Shown piece by piece: positions 1-8,840 of a stretch of DNA of 64,000 bases. Under the pieces are notes generated by a model, which had not been told where the DNA came from, made no database searches, and saw only the letters and a list, made by a program, of their open reading frames with translations. The position numbers and the translations under genes were made by a program. This stretch comes from DASPGQ01 sp035457705. Its GTDB lineage: Bacteria > Acidobacteriota > Vicinamibacteria > Marinacidobacterales > SMYC01. Each line of letters opens with the position of its first letter. The stretch's first letter is position 1. The stretch lies in NCBI GenBank assembly GCA_035457705.1, contig DATIBD010000114.1, positions 110,363 to 174,362 of the forward strand. The letters are read 5' to 3'.

Positions 1-142
1 TCTCGTAGTTGCCGTCCCAGTCGGTCCAGAACGCAATCCATTTCCCATCCGGACTGAATGCGCCACCGGGACCGCCCGCCTCGGCCGTCGCGACGATAGA
101 GCAGAACGCCACAGAGAGCCTGATTCCATTCTTGTCGAACAT
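1..142 (-). CDS. Partial beta-propeller (PD40/TolB-like) protein, N-terminus only
   Basis: The gene runs off the left edge of the window, so only its first 47 residues are visible, starting from an ATG at 142. The segment begins MFDKNGIRLSVAFCSIVATA, a short hydrophobic stretch that could be a weak signal peptide. It continues into FSPDGKWIAFWTDWDGNYE, a clear PD40/TolB-type beta-propeller blade. Proteins with such blades are often periplasmic propellers, sometimes fused to peptidase or kinase domains, but the rest lies outside the window and the function cannot be named. An upstream in-frame TTG is an alternative start. Confidence 0.55.
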   Translation of the reverse strand, partial: MFDKNGIRLSVAFCSIVATAEAGGPGGAFSPDGKWIAFWTDWDGNYE

Positions 143-184
143 CGACAATAATGTAAGCGCGGTGCGACTGTGAGTCAACGAACT

Positions 185-220
185 GTTAGAGACTGCTCAA
201 TGCCGCGGCGGAACCCGTGG
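185..220 (+). repeat. Short copy of dispersed intergenic repeat (family 1)
   Basis: About 36 bases match, with a few mismatches, the outer end of the longer repeat copies at 41855-41951 (same strand) and 49652-49885 (opposite strand). The shared core reads TTAGAGACTGCTCARTGCCG and is followed by a GCGG-rich stretch and CCCGTG. Only this end of the element is present here, just upstream of the ADOP permease. Confidence 0.45.
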
Positions 221-327
221 ACGATCTTAGTTCGAAACGGCTTTCGGTCCTGGTCGATAAACGGATCTCGCTTTCGCTTCCGAGCTCATCGAGCTGGCTC
301 GCATTGCCTACCCGGAGAAATATTCCA

Positions 328-2766
328 ATGATCCAAAGAGCCTTGGACACTCTCCTCATCGACATGCGCGACGCCGCCCGCCGTCTTCGTTCCAAGCTCG
401 TCTTCGCGGCGGTTGCCGTGGCCTTGCTGGCGGTCACGATCGCAGCGAGCACTGTTTTGTTCGGCATTGCTCACCAGGTGCTCCTCCGGCCCCTTCCTTA
501 CGAGGGCGCTGGAGCGCTGGTGAAGCTGGTTCCGGTGCGGCCCGGCGCTCCGGACGTTACGGATACCTTTTCGGAAGGCGAGTACATCGAGCTCGATCGG
601 CGCAGCACGATCTTCACGGGCCTCGCCGCGTATTATCCGTCTCGAAGCGTGTCGATCTCTGACGGCGGTCCGGCCGTACAAGTGCAGGCAACGCGCGCGA
701 CGGCGAGCCTGTTCGAGACACTCGGCGCGAAGCCGATTCTGGGGAGGGTCTTCGACGCGGAGGAGGAATCACCGAAGGGTTCCCTTGCGGTGATTCTCAG
801 TCATTCATTCTGGCTCGAGCGTTACGGTGGGGACCCGGCCGTCGTGGGACGAACGATCATCGTCGACGGTCTCGTACACGTCGTGGTCGGTGTCGCTCGA
901 GAGAGCTTCCGGTTCCCCGACGCCGACACCCGGTTCTGGCTCGCGCTCCGGCTCGATCGAGCGGACGTCAACTACCACTCGGGACAGTATCTCGGCCTCG
1001 TCGCACGGATGGCGGCGGACGTGACGGGTGACAAAGCACGGGACGAGCTCCGCCGCGTCTCGACGCAGCTTACAGAGGAGGGGCTCACGCGGTACCGAGG
1101 CACGCAGGTGCGGATGGTCGATCTGCGGACGGATCTCGTCGGCGACACGCGGGATGCGATCCTCATCCTGATCGGCGTGGCGGTCCTCGTTCTGAGCGCC
1201 GTGTGCTTCAACCTCGGAAGCTTCGTGCTTTCGCAGGTGATGGTGCGGCGATCGGAGTTGGCGGTTCGTGCAGCGCTCGGGGCGGGAGCGGGCCGGTTAA
1301 TTGGCAGCGTCGTCACCGAAGTGGAAATTCTTGTGGGGATAGGCGCGCTCTCCGGCGTTTTGCTCGCTTCGGAATGCCTTCGTTTTCTGCGTCTCGCTCG
1401 ACCGGCTTTTCTCCCGCGAGTCGAGGAGCTCGCGCTCGATGCTTCGTGGCTCGTGATCGCGACCGGTATCGCTCTGATCGCGGCGTTTTTCTTCGGGGCG
1501 GGCCCGGCCGTCCTCGCGCACCGGATGGGCTCTCATGACGCGCTACGCGTTCGCGGGCCCGAGGCTTCCAGCCCGTCGAGCTCGAGAGCCCGCTCCTTTC
1601 TCGTTACCGTGCAGCTCGCAGCTTCCGTCGTGCTTCTCGTCGGAGGGGGGCTCCTGCTGGGAAGCCTTCTCCGACTCGGACGCGTGGACCCCGGGTTCAA
1701 AACCGAGAACGTCGTGACGTTCCGAATTTCCCTTCCTGACGCGACCTACCCGACCGACGCGAGAGCCCGGGCTTTCTTCCGGGAAGCGCTGAGTCGGATT
1801 CGCTCGCTACCGGGCATGGAGGCGGCGGGAGCGACGACCATCCTTCCGATGAGCGGCCTCCGCTCTTACGGCTTCGCATGGCGCGAAGAGGAGATCGGAA
1901 GGCCGGAGGTCGTCCCGCAGGGGTTCGAGATGAGATGGGTCACTCCAGGTGTGTTCGACACGCTCGGCATCCCCCTGACCGCTGGCCGTCGATTCGACGG
2001 GCGTGATTCCCCCGACGCTCCGTTTTCAGCCATCTTGTCGCGCTCGCTCGCGAGAGCGCTCTGGCCGTCGGAGAACGCCATCGGAAAGAGATTCAAGCTC
2101 GGGCGGCTCGTCGATTCGAGCACACCGTGGATGACCGTAGTCGGTGTCGTGGGCGACCTTCGTCAGACGACTCCCCGGTTGGCGGCGGTTCCGACGGCTT
2201 ACTTCGCCCTTGGTCAGTTGTACACGCCCCGGCAGATGAGCTTCGTTGTCCGCACGCCGTTGCCTCTCGCCGCCGCGGCCGATAGCATTCGCAGCGCCGT
2301 CCTCTCAATCGATCCAGATCGGCCGGTTTACGCCGTGCGATTCATGGCCGATCTCGTCGAAAGCTCGGTTTCCCTGCTGCGCGTCAGCGCCACGCTCGTT
2401 ACCGGCTTCGCCGCGCTCGTCGTCTTCATCACGCTCGTTGGTCTTTACGCGCTGGTGAACTACATGGCGCGTCTCCGAGCCCACGAGTTCACCCTCCGCA
2501 TGATCCTGGGCGCCTCCCCGGGAAGCATCATCCGCTCTCTTCTCCATGAGTGCGCGGTTTTGTGCGGCACCGGGATCACGCTCGGTCTCGCAGCGTCGCT
2601 AGTTCTCTCGCGCTTCGCCGAGTCGCTGCTCTTCGGCCTTTCGGCATGGGACGAGGTGACGTTCGCCGGTGCGGCCGCTGTCGTGGCGCTCACAAGCCTT
2701 CTCGCCAGCATCGTTCCCGCGAAGAGGGCGGCGATAATGGACCCGAGCCTCCTGTTCCGCGCCTAG
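328..2766 (+). CDS. ADOP-type duplicated FtsX/MacB-like ABC permease
   Basis: This 812-residue membrane protein has the layout of the acidobacterial duplicated orphan permeases. It has an N-terminal helix (about residues 22-45), a large periplasmic MacB-core domain, an FtsX domain of three helices (about 280-400), then a second helix, periplasmic domain and FtsX unit ending near KRAAIMDPSLLFRA. The early sequence VLLRPLPYEGAGALV is typical of the family. No ATPase gene is adjacent, as usual for these orphan permeases. The ATG at 328 was chosen over an in-frame GTG at 217 because GGAG lies 8-14 bases before it. The transported substrate cannot be read from the sequence; export or efflux coupled to a MacB-like ATPase elsewhere is an inference. 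Confidence 0.85.
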   Translation: MIQRALDTLLIDMRDAARRLRSKLVFAAVAVALLAVTIAASTVLFGIAHQVLLRPLPYEGAGALVKLVPVRPGAPDVTDTFSEGEYIELDRRSTIFTGLAAYYPSRSVSISDGGPAVQVQATRATASLFETLGAKPILGRVFDAEEESPKGSLAVILSHSFWLERYGGDPAVVGRTIIVDGLVHVVVGVARESFRFPDADTRFWLALRLDRADVNYHSGQYLGLVARMAADVTGDKARDELRRVSTQLTEEGLTRYRGTQVRMVDLRTDLVGDTRDAILILIGVAVLVLSAVCFNLGSFVLSQVMVRRSELAVRAALGAGAGRLIGSVVTEVEILVGIGALSGVLLASECLRFLRLARPAFLPRVEELALDASWLVIATGIALIAAFFFGAGPAVLAHRMGSHDALRVRGPEASSPSSSRARSFLVTVQLAASVVLLVGGGLLLGSLLRLGRVDPGFKTENVVTFRISLPDATYPTDARARAFFREALSRIRSLPGMEAAGATTILPMSGLRSYGFAWREEEIGRPEVVPQGFEMRWVTPGVFDTLGIPLTAGRRFDGRDSPDAPFSAILSRSLARALWPSENAIGKRFKLGRLVDSSTPWMTVVGVVGDLRQTTPRLAAVPTAYFALGQLYTPRQMSFVVRTPLPLAAAADSIRSAVLSIDPDRPVYAVRFMADLVESSVSLLRVSATLVTGFAALVVFITLVGLYALVNYMARLRAHEFTLRMILGASPGSIIRSLLHECAVLCGTGITLGLAASLVLSRFAESLLFGLSAWDEVTFAGAAAVVALTSLLASIVPAKRAAIMDPSLLFRA

Positions 2767-2846
2767 AGAGCCGAAACACCTCGACGCGCTCGAGCGGCTC
2801 CTCAGATGCATCCAACTGTGGCCCGGTCCAAGACCCGGACGAGCGT

Positions 2847-4013
2847 CTACTTGGTTACCGAGTACTTGGTGAACGCGCCACCGGCTTGTTCCAGCGAGTT
2901 GGGGCCCTCGGCGGCGTAGACGTTACCGTCCGCATCGACGGCAACGCCCTCGCCCGCGGTGCCCTGATAGACCCTGCTCTCCCTCTCGAACGGAGGGATG
3001 AAGGCCGTGATGTGGTCCGCGTCCACCGGCCCGATGCGGACGCCATTCCGCCAGTTGGGGTGGTTCGTCGGACTCGACTCGGAGTCGATCGCGTACACCA
3101 GGTCGTCTTTGATGAAGAGGCCGCTGATGCGCCCGTACATGTAGCGCGATTCGAGGTAGTTGCCTTCCCGGTCGAAGATTTCGATGCGGTGATTGCCGCG
3201 GTCGGCGACCCAGAGGCGGCCTTGGGAATCGAACGCGAGAGCGTGCGGCGTCCGGAACTCGCCATGCCGGACTCCGATCTGACCCCATTCCTTGATGTAA
3301 GTGCCTTCGGGGGATAACTTGACGATGCGGGCGGTCAATCCCCCTCCGCGGCCCTCCTCCATCTCCTGGTCCGTCGTCATACCCTGACCGTTGTGGCCAT
3401 CGGCCACGAAGATGCTCCCATCCGACGCGGTGATGACATCATTGGGCTGGTTGAATTGGTTTGGGCCGGAGCCCGCCTGCCCCGCGGTGCCGAGGCTCAT
3501 CAGCAGCTCACCCTCAGGACTGAACTTGTGCACCTGGTGCCCTTTCGTCTTCGCCTCGTTACCGGCGAAGTCCGTCACCCAGACATTCCCGCCGGCGTCG
3601 ACATGTATGCCGTGAGGCGTGACCATGATGCCGCCGCCGAAATTGGCGAGCACTGCCCCGGTGTTTCGGTCGAACTTGAAGATCGGGTCCACGGGATTGT
3701 TGTCGCAGTTGATCGGGGTTCCCGCACCGAAGGTGCCCGCACCGCAGCGCTCATATGCCCAGATGTGCCCGTCGATCGGGTCGATGTCGATTCCTGCCGT
3801 CGAGCCCCACTCTCTGCCTTCGGGCAGCGTGCCCCAGTTTCTGGTCACCTGGGGGGCCGGGTTGCGCATCCCTTCTCCGGTGATCGGATTCCCGGTGGGC
3901 ATCAGCGCCCCTTCTGCTCGCGCCTCCGGACGTTCGGATTGCGTGACGCAGCTCGCCAATAGGAGCGTTGCACAAAAGAAGATCGTGGACTTCCGGGCCT
4001 GCACCAATGACAT
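2847..4013 (-). CDS. NHL-repeat lipoprotein (peptidylamidoglycolate lyase-like propeller)
   Basis: The 388-residue protein starts with a lipoprotein signal (FFCATLLLASC, lipobox cysteine near residue 22) and then contains several NHL propeller repeats, for example ITASDGSIFVADGHNGQG, LAFDSQGRLWVADRGNHRIE and VDADGNVYAAEG. The arrangement resembles the lyase domain of peptidylglycine alpha-amidating enzymes, but bacterial relatives are mostly uncharacterised, so an enzymatic role is only a possibility. The ATG at 4013 was chosen because GGGAGA sits just upstream, whereas the GTG at 4028 has no such site. It converges with the ADOP permease across 80 empty bases. Expected location is the periplasmic face of a membrane. 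Confidence 0.75.
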   Translation of the reverse strand: MSLVQARKSTIFFCATLLLASCVTQSERPEARAEGALMPTGNPITGEGMRNPAPQVTRNWGTLPEGREWGSTAGIDIDPIDGHIWAYERCGAGTFGAGTPINCDNNPVDPIFKFDRNTGAVLANFGGGIMVTPHGIHVDAGGNVWVTDFAGNEAKTKGHQVHKFSPEGELLMSLGTAGQAGSGPNQFNQPNDVITASDGSIFVADGHNGQGMTTDQEMEEGRGGGLTARIVKLSPEGTYIKEWGQIGVRHGEFRTPHALAFDSQGRLWVADRGNHRIEIFDREGNYLESRYMYGRISGLFIKDDLVYAIDSESSPTNHPNWRNGVRIGPVDADHITAFIPPFERESRVYQGTAGEGVAVDADGNVYAAEGPNSLEQAGGAFTKYSVTK

Positions 4014-4282
4014 GGCATCTCCCTTCACAACGACGAAGCACTCGTTCGAGCCGGCTCATTCCGGCAGATGCGGGCGCCTCGCATTCTCGCTTTGCGGATC
4101 GTGAGGAACCAGCGAACCCCACGAACCGGACAGCCGGTAGATCCTAGGCGCTTTGCCCGGCGAGGACAACGCTGACCCGGTCCCGCAGGACCGTAACACT
4201 CGACGCTGGATGTCGCTCCGATCAAATCTCACCGCGTTGTGGCTTGCGTCGCGCGCTGCAGACTGCCTATCATCGAAGCCGA
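4014..4282. other. Noncoding interval, nothing recognised
   Basis: About 270 bases lie between the divergent starts of the NHL lipoprotein and the 4283 gene. The short frames here have no recognisable content. The interval must hold promoters for both directions, but no convincing -35/-10 pair was seen. Confidence 0.4.
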
Positions 4283-5113
4283 ATGCTCCTCTTGCTCGCG
4301 CTCACGCTCTTCGGTCCGGCCGACGATGCCGAGGCCGGCCGGCTCATTCGAAGGGTCATCGACGCCCGGGAGCGCCAACTCGAGCTCGAGAGCCAGTACG
4401 CGTTTCGCGAGCAGACCACGACACGCGACGTGGCGAGCGATGGCCGCGTGCGAAGCGCAAAGAGCGAGACTTTCCTAGTAACTCCCGCTCCCGGCGGCGA
4501 GTATCGACGTCTGGTCGAACGGAACGGTCGTCCGCTGGATGAGAAGGATCGGGCTAGCGAGGAACGCAAATTTCAAGAGTTCCTGGCGGAGCAGTCCAGG
4601 TCCTCGCCCGAGGAGCTCGCTCAGAAGACCAACGAGAAGATAAGAAAGCGCGCGGAGCGATGGCAAACCCGTCTCGAAGAGGCGCTCGAGGTGTTCGAGT
4701 TCACGTCATTGCCCAACGAGACGCTCGAAGGCGTGCCGGTGCGCGTCTTCGACTTCGAGCCGAAACCGGGCTACGAACCGGACTCGCGGTCGAAGAAGAT
4801 TCTCGCTCGACTCGAGGGGAGGATTTGGATCGATGGCGGGCGCGATCAAATCGCAAGGCTCCGCGTTCGTTTTCGGGAGAACCTGAAGTTTCTCGGAGGC
4901 ATCTTCGGTAGAGTGTCCGAGGGCTCGGAGGCTTTCGCCGTGGGCTGGCTGGCCGGAGACGAGCTCTGGCTGCTCGATCGGATCGAGGCGAGCCTCGACG
5001 CCCGACTCTACTTCCTGAAGGAGTACCGACAGGAAATCGTGATCGACTACAGCGACTACGAAAGACTCACCGTTGCGACCGACGAAAGCGTCGCGCTCAG
5101 TCCAAGGCGCTGA
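4283..5113 (+). CDS. Secreted protein of unknown function
   Basis: The 276-residue product begins with a signal peptide (MLLLLALTLFGPADDAEA) and has no domain I can name. It is rich in charged residues, with a likely helical segment of Arg and Glu around residues 80-135, and then beta-type stretches such as PVRVFDFEPKPGYEP and GRIWIDGGRDQIARLRVRF. The latter recalls outer-membrane lipoprotein-sorting or LolA-like folds that many acidobacterial secreted proteins share; this is only a resemblance. The ATG at 4283 gives a clean signal peptide; an upstream TTG at 4244 would bury it. It is followed after 22 bases by cofE on the same strand and may be cotranscribed with it. Confidence 0.65.
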   Translation: MLLLLALTLFGPADDAEAGRLIRRVIDARERQLELESQYAFREQTTTRDVASDGRVRSAKSETFLVTPAPGGEYRRLVERNGRPLDEKDRASEERKFQEFLAEQSRSSPEELAQKTNEKIRKRAERWQTRLEEALEVFEFTSLPNETLEGVPVRVFDFEPKPGYEPDSRSKKILARLEGRIWIDGGRDQIARLRVRFRENLKFLGGIFGRVSEGSEAFAVGWLAGDELWLLDRIEASLDARLYFLKEYRQEIVIDYSDYERLTVATDESVALSPRR

Positions 5114-5135
5114 GGACGCGAGACCTGACGCTCCG

Positions 5136-5891
5136 ATGGCAAGCCGCATCGAGGTTCTGGGCGTTCGAGGCCTTCCGGAGATACGCCCGGGCGACGACAT
5201 CGCTCGAATGCTGCTCGACGCTTGCGCGCGCGAAAGCCTAGCTCTCATCGATGGAGACATTCTCGTCGTCACTCAGAAGATCGTCTCGAAATCCGAAGGG
5301 AGGCTCGTTGCGCTTGCCGAAGTCGAGCCTTCGGCGCTGGCCCGACGCTACGCCGAGAGCTTCGCCAAAGATCCCCGGGAAGTGGACGTCGTCCTGAGAG
5401 AAGCGAGGCGCATCGTGCGGATGGACCACGGCGTGCTCATCACGGAGACCGCGCATGGCTTCGTGTGTGCGAACTCAGGTGTGGACGCCTCGAACCTCGA
5501 ATCCCGCGAGCAGGTGGCCCTTCTTCCCATCGATCCCGATCGTTCCGCCGCCGAGCTCAGGCGACGGCTCGAGGAGGCGACGGGAACGCGGGTCGCGGTC
5601 GTCATCTCCGACACGTTTGGCCGACCGTGGAGGGAAGGGGCGACCAACGTTGCCATTGGAATCAGCGGCCTCGCGCCCATGGCCGATCACCGCGGCCGAT
5701 TCGACTCGGCGGGCCGGGCGCTGGTAACGACCGTCCTGGCCGTCGCCGACGAGCTCGCGGCCGCCGCCGAGCTCGTCATGGGCAAGCTCGAGCGTGTGCC
5801 CGTGGCCATCATACGTGGTTATGCTTTCACTCCGGCCGAGGCCGGAATCCAGGAGCTCCTCCGCAAGCGGGAGAACGATCTCTTCAGGTGA
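5136..5891 (+). CDS. cofE: Coenzyme F420-0:L-glutamate ligase
   Basis: The 251-residue protein matches the CofE/FbiB N-terminal family across its length. It has an early GDILVVTQKIVSKSEGR block, the central VRMDHGVLITETAHGFVCAN block, the conserved SGVDASN segment, and SDTFGRPWREGATNVAIG. CofE adds glutamates through gamma linkage to F420-0, making the mature deazaflavin cofactor in the cytosol. No fused FbiB nitroreductase-like domain is present, so it is the short archaeal-type form. The start at 5136 places the first residues directly before IEVLGVRGLPEIRPGDD, the usual beginning. npdG follows after 7 bases, so the pair probably forms a coenzyme F420 operon. Other F420 biosynthesis genes are not in the window. 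Confidence 0.9.
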   Translation: MASRIEVLGVRGLPEIRPGDDIARMLLDACARESLALIDGDILVVTQKIVSKSEGRLVALAEVEPSALARRYAESFAKDPREVDVVLREARRIVRMDHGVLITETAHGFVCANSGVDASNLESREQVALLPIDPDRSAAELRRRLEEATGTRVAVVISDTFGRPWREGATNVAIGISGLAPMADHRGRFDSAGRALVTTVLAVADELAAAAELVMGKLERVPVAIIRGYAFTPAEAGIQELLRKRENDLFR

Positions 5892-5898
5892 GTCGGAA

Positions 5899-6540
5899 AT
5901 GAACGACAGGTTGGCGATCTTGGGCGGCACGGGGAAGCTGGGCAAAGGTCTCGTCACGCGCTGGGCGCGGGCGGGCCGACCCGTTGTCGTCGGCTCCAGG
6001 GATGCCGAAAAGGGTCGAACCACCGCGAAGGAGCTACGCCGAAAGATCTCGGGCTCAGAAATCGAGGGGGCATCGAACCGTGAAGCGGCGGAGAATGCCG
6101 GCATCATCGTTTCGACGCTTCCGCACCAGAGCCATCTAGAGATCTTGGCCGAGCTCGGAAGCGCCCTGGCGGGCAAACTGCTGATCGTTACCACGATCGC
6201 ATGGCCCCCCCGGCTCTCGGGAAAGCCGTCCGCCGCCGAAGCGGTGTGCGAAACGTTGGGGACGACCTCCCGGATTGTCGCCGCGTTTCAGACCGTGTCG
6301 GCCAGGACGCTCGCCCGGGAACACTCCGAGCCGGAGGACGTACTGGTCTTCTCCGACGACGCCGACGCCCGCCAGGAGAGTTGCGCACTGGTGGACGAGA
6401 CGGGGCTACGGGGAATCGACGCAGGTGCACTGGAGGGCGCACGCGCGGCCGAAGCCTTGACCGGAGTTCTACTCGGAATCAACCGGCGTTACGGCGTCCC
6501 CTCCTCGGGCGTTCGCATTACCGGACTCGCTTCCTCGTGA
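5899..6540 (+). CDS. npdG: NADPH-dependent F420 reductase
   Basis: The 213-residue protein starts MNDRLAILGGTGKLGKGL, the glycine-rich Rossmann loop (GGTGKLGKG) of F420:NADP oxidoreductases. VVVGSRDAEKG follows, matching the NADP 2'-phosphate-binding region (GSRD). Further family blocks are IIVSTLPHQSH and IVAAFQTVSARTL. The enzyme exchanges hydride between NADPH and F420. Its place directly after cofE supports the call. The ATG at 5899 is just past the cofE stop. Its TGA (6538-6540) overlaps the GTG start of the next gene, which suggests translational coupling. Confidence 0.88.
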   Translation: MNDRLAILGGTGKLGKGLVTRWARAGRPVVVGSRDAEKGRTTAKELRRKISGSEIEGASNREAAENAGIIVSTLPHQSHLEILAELGSALAGKLLIVTTIAWPPRLSGKPSAAEAVCETLGTTSRIVAAFQTVSARTLAREHSEPEDVLVFSDDADARQESCALVDETGLRGIDAGALEGARAAEALTGVLLGINRRYGVPSSGVRITGLASS

Positions 6541-7484
6541 GCCAGACCACCACCGCGACCTCCCCAACGATGCCGCGCTTCCGGTGGCGAGCGATCCTTC
6601 CCCCGCTCGTGACCGCCGCCATCTTCGTGCTCATCTTTCGCAAGGTGCCTTTCACGGCGTTCGTCGAGGCGCTCAGTCAGGCGCGCTACTCCGACTTCTT
6701 CGCCGCCCTCGTGCCTTTTTCTCTGCTGTACTTCGCGATCGACACCGTTGTCCTTTGGTACGTCGTCGGTGAGTTTCACGGAAGCACGTCCCTCCGGGAG
6801 CTGGCGCCGGTGAGGGCCGTCGATTACTTGATCTCCGTCCTCAACCACCGGCTTTCTCAAGGCGCTATGGTCGTCTATCTAGCGCGCCGACTGGGTACGA
6901 GCCTTCTCGAGATGGCGAGCACCATCCTCTTCCTCGACTTCCTGCAAAAGACCCATCTGGTCCTGTGGGCGACCGTAGGCGTGGCATTCGTCTCGGAAAG
7001 CCTGCCGAAAAAGCTCCTGCTCGTACCGCTCGCCCTCGCGTGCATGTGGCTCGTTTTCTTGCTGTTTGTACACAGGGGCCTTCCGCTCGGTCGGCTCTTC
7101 AAGGCACCCGAGTGGCGTCTTTTGCGAACCTTTCGTCTCGCTCCGCCCGAGTCCTACGTAAAGGTGCTCGCGCTAAAAGCGCCGCTGCTTCTCGCCGCGG
7201 TCCTCGCCCACAGCTACGCCATGGAGGCCTTCGGGTTCTCGATCCCCCTACCGCGACTCCTGGCCACGTTACCCATTATTTTCCTGGTGGGCGCTCTACC
7301 GATCAACGTGGCCCGGCTGGGAACCACACCGCTCGCGTGGATCTTCTTTCACGGTGATATCGTCCCCGCCGCACAGCTGCTCGCCTACAGTCTCGCGGGA
7401 CACCTGACGTTCATGTTGGCGAACGCGGCGCTTGGTCTCGTGTTCTTGCCGCGCGCCTACCGAGAGCTGTTCGACGGGCGCTGA
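6537..7484 (+). CDS. Multi-pass membrane protein, lysylphosphatidylglycerol synthase TM/flippase-like
   Basis: This 315-residue protein has roughly seven or eight hydrophobic segments, the first being ILPPLVTAAIFVLIFRKV. Motifs such as YLISVLNHRLSQGAMVVYL and a late GALPINVARLGTTPLAWIFF resemble the LPG_synthase_TM/UPF0104 flippase-like superfamily, which moves or presents lipid substrates in the inner membrane. The exact substrate is unknown. I prefer the GTG at 6537 because it overlaps the npdG stop as GTGA; an ATG at 6570 is the alternative. Its presence behind cofE-npdG may reflect simple co-expression. It converges with the 7499 gene 14 bases away. Confidence 0.65.
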   Translation: MSQTTTATSPTMPRFRWRAILPPLVTAAIFVLIFRKVPFTAFVEALSQARYSDFFAALVPFSLLYFAIDTVVLWYVVGEFHGSTSLRELAPVRAVDYLISVLNHRLSQGAMVVYLARRLGTSLLEMASTILFLDFLQKTHLVLWATVGVAFVSESLPKKLLLVPLALACMWLVFLLFVHRGLPLGRLFKAPEWRLLRTFRLAPPESYVKVLALKAPLLLAAVLAHSYAMEAFGFSIPLPRLLATLPIIFLVGALPINVARLGTTPLAWIFFHGDIVPAAQLLAYSLAGHLTFMLANAALGLVFLPRAYRELFDGR

Positions 7485-7498
7485 GCGCCTCGAGCGCG

Positions 7499-7837
7499 TT
7501 ACTCGTGCGCCATCTCGACGGCGGAGACTTTGACGGTGTTGCTCTGCTCGTCGAGGGTTCCCTTGACCATCACCCGATGCCCGAGGTGCTTTTCCGCCAT
7601 CTCGGGGTCGACATCGAGAACGACATGCCCCTCAGTCATGGCGAGGGCCCACTTTCCACCCTTCGAGACACACCCTTTGGCGCAGGCGATGTGCTTCTCG
7701 GCGCTTGCTTTGGCGTAATCCTTGGAGCAGGCCTCGTCGGCGATATACCCGGTCCAGCTACCTTCTTCGGCCGGGCCAGGGGCCGCGAATCCCAGCACCA
7801 GGAGCACAGTCGCCGTCAACATAAGGATCGTCTTCAT
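7499..7837 (-). CDS. Small secreted protein, DUF5818-like
   Basis: The 112-residue product has a signal peptide (MKTILMLTATVLLVLGFAA) and a compact domain with GYIADEACSKDYAK, then HIACAKGCVSKGGKWALAM and a C-terminal beta-rich region (HRVMVKGTLDEQSNTVKV). The pattern of three cysteines followed by an OB-like HLGHRVMVKG segment resembles DUF5818-type proteins common in Acidobacteria; their role is unknown. The start is supported by GGAGGAAAGACCC directly before the ATG. Its first 80 bases overlap the end of the Y-family polymerase-like frame, so the two genes are unlikely to share a tight operon boundary. Confidence 0.7.
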   Translation of the reverse strand: MKTILMLTATVLLVLGFAAPGPAEEGSWTGYIADEACSKDYAKASAEKHIACAKGCVSKGGKWALAMTEGHVVLDVDPEMAEKHLGHRVMVKGTLDEQSNTVKVSAVEMAHE

Positions 7838-8840
7838 GGGTCTTTCCTCCAAAATGGATTTGCGGAGAATAAGCGCCTCCGATGCGGTCTGTCAAATCCA
7901 CGTCTTCGAGCGCGACCGGCCTTCCCAGCCGCGCGGCGATTTCACGCGGTGACGCGGCGGGAAACAGCTCCAACTGCTCCCCGACCGCCACTAGGCCTGT
8001 CGCCGAGAGCGTCAGCCCTGAGACGCCGAGAGGCCGAGTCGCCAAGACTTCGAAGAGTCTTTCCGTAGCAACGAGGATCTCCTCGGGCTGCGCCGTGGCG
8101 TGCGGTAAGAGCGCGTAACGCTCTCGGAAGACCCCGTCTTCGTAGAGGATACGAAGCTCCACCGCTCGCGCCTTTCGCCGCGCCCGGTGCAAACGACGTG
8201 CGACCCGGCGAGAGAGAAGTCTCGTCGCATCTTTCATTCGTCCACCCAGACTGGAAACCGATAGTCGATCGGCGCCGCGGACGAGCCCGAGCAGCCTCTC
8301 CCCGTCCGTGCCCATCAGCGATCGTGCCTGCCGCGGCTCTAGCTCTGCCAAATCCTCGAGGGTGTACACCCCTTCCGCCCTGAGGCGAGTCAGCTGCTCA
8401 TCCCTCAGCTCGTCCAGCTCTTCCACCGGAAGTCCGCCGAGCAATGAGTCTTCATGACCCTCCATCCACATCAAGATGCCGCTCGGCCGCGCCATCCTCG
8501 CGCACACACGAGCGGCGAAGCGCGTCGCCGCAATCCCCACCGATACGGGTAGCGAAAGCTCGCAGGCCAGGTCGGCTCGGAGCGCCTCCGCCCAACTCAT
8601 CGGCGTGCCATTGGGACCCCAGGGAGCCGATGCGACGAGAACCGCTTCGTCAGCCGACGGTTTGCACCAGCCCGGTGCATAGCGTTCGAGGGTACGCTCC
8701 ATCAGTTCGTTGAGTGCGAACAGAGCCTCGAGCTCGCGTCCGCGGCAGGCGTCGAAGAACCTCTCGACCGCGACGTTCACTACGACCGGCGAACGGCCCC
8801 AATTCAATGGACGTTCCCGCCAAGCTTCCCCTTCGCCCAT
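7758..8840 (-). CDS. Reduced Y-family DNA polymerase-like protein (ImuB-like)
   Basis: The 360-residue protein aligns by eye with DinB/ImuB proteins. VNVAVERFFDACRGRE (about 21-36) corresponds to the MDAFFA(A/S)VE start. KPSADEAVLV (60-69) matches the SLDEAYLD palm motif. PVSVGIAATRFAARVCARMARPSG matches the ASVGIAPNKLLAKIAS block, and GVYTLEDLAELEP matches the thumb HhH. A little-finger-like domain follows, then QLELF (289-293), a typical beta-clamp-binding motif. The first catalytic aspartate is missing (AVERFF instead of MDAFF). About 45 residues of fingers/palm between the two motifs are absent, so polymerase activity is doubtful; an accessory translesion role like ImuB is more likely. 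The ATG at 8840 overlaps the DUF3467 gene by 37 bases. The frame ends at 7758, inside the next gene. Confidence 0.7.
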   Translation of the reverse strand: MGEGEAWRERPLNWGRSPVVVNVAVERFFDACRGRELEALFALNELMERTLERYAPGWCKPSADEAVLVASAPWGPNGTPMSWAEALRADLACELSLPVSVGIAATRFAARVCARMARPSGILMWMEGHEDSLLGGLPVEELDELRDEQLTRLRAEGVYTLEDLAELEPRQARSLMGTDGERLLGLVRGADRLSVSSLGGRMKDATRLLSRRVARRLHRARRKARAVELRILYEDGVFRERYALLPHATAQPEEILVATERLFEVLATRPLGVSGLTLSATGLVAVGEQLELFPAASPREIAARLGRPVALEDVDLTDRIGGAYSPQIHFGGKTHEDDPYVDGDCAPGAGIRGPWPGRRR

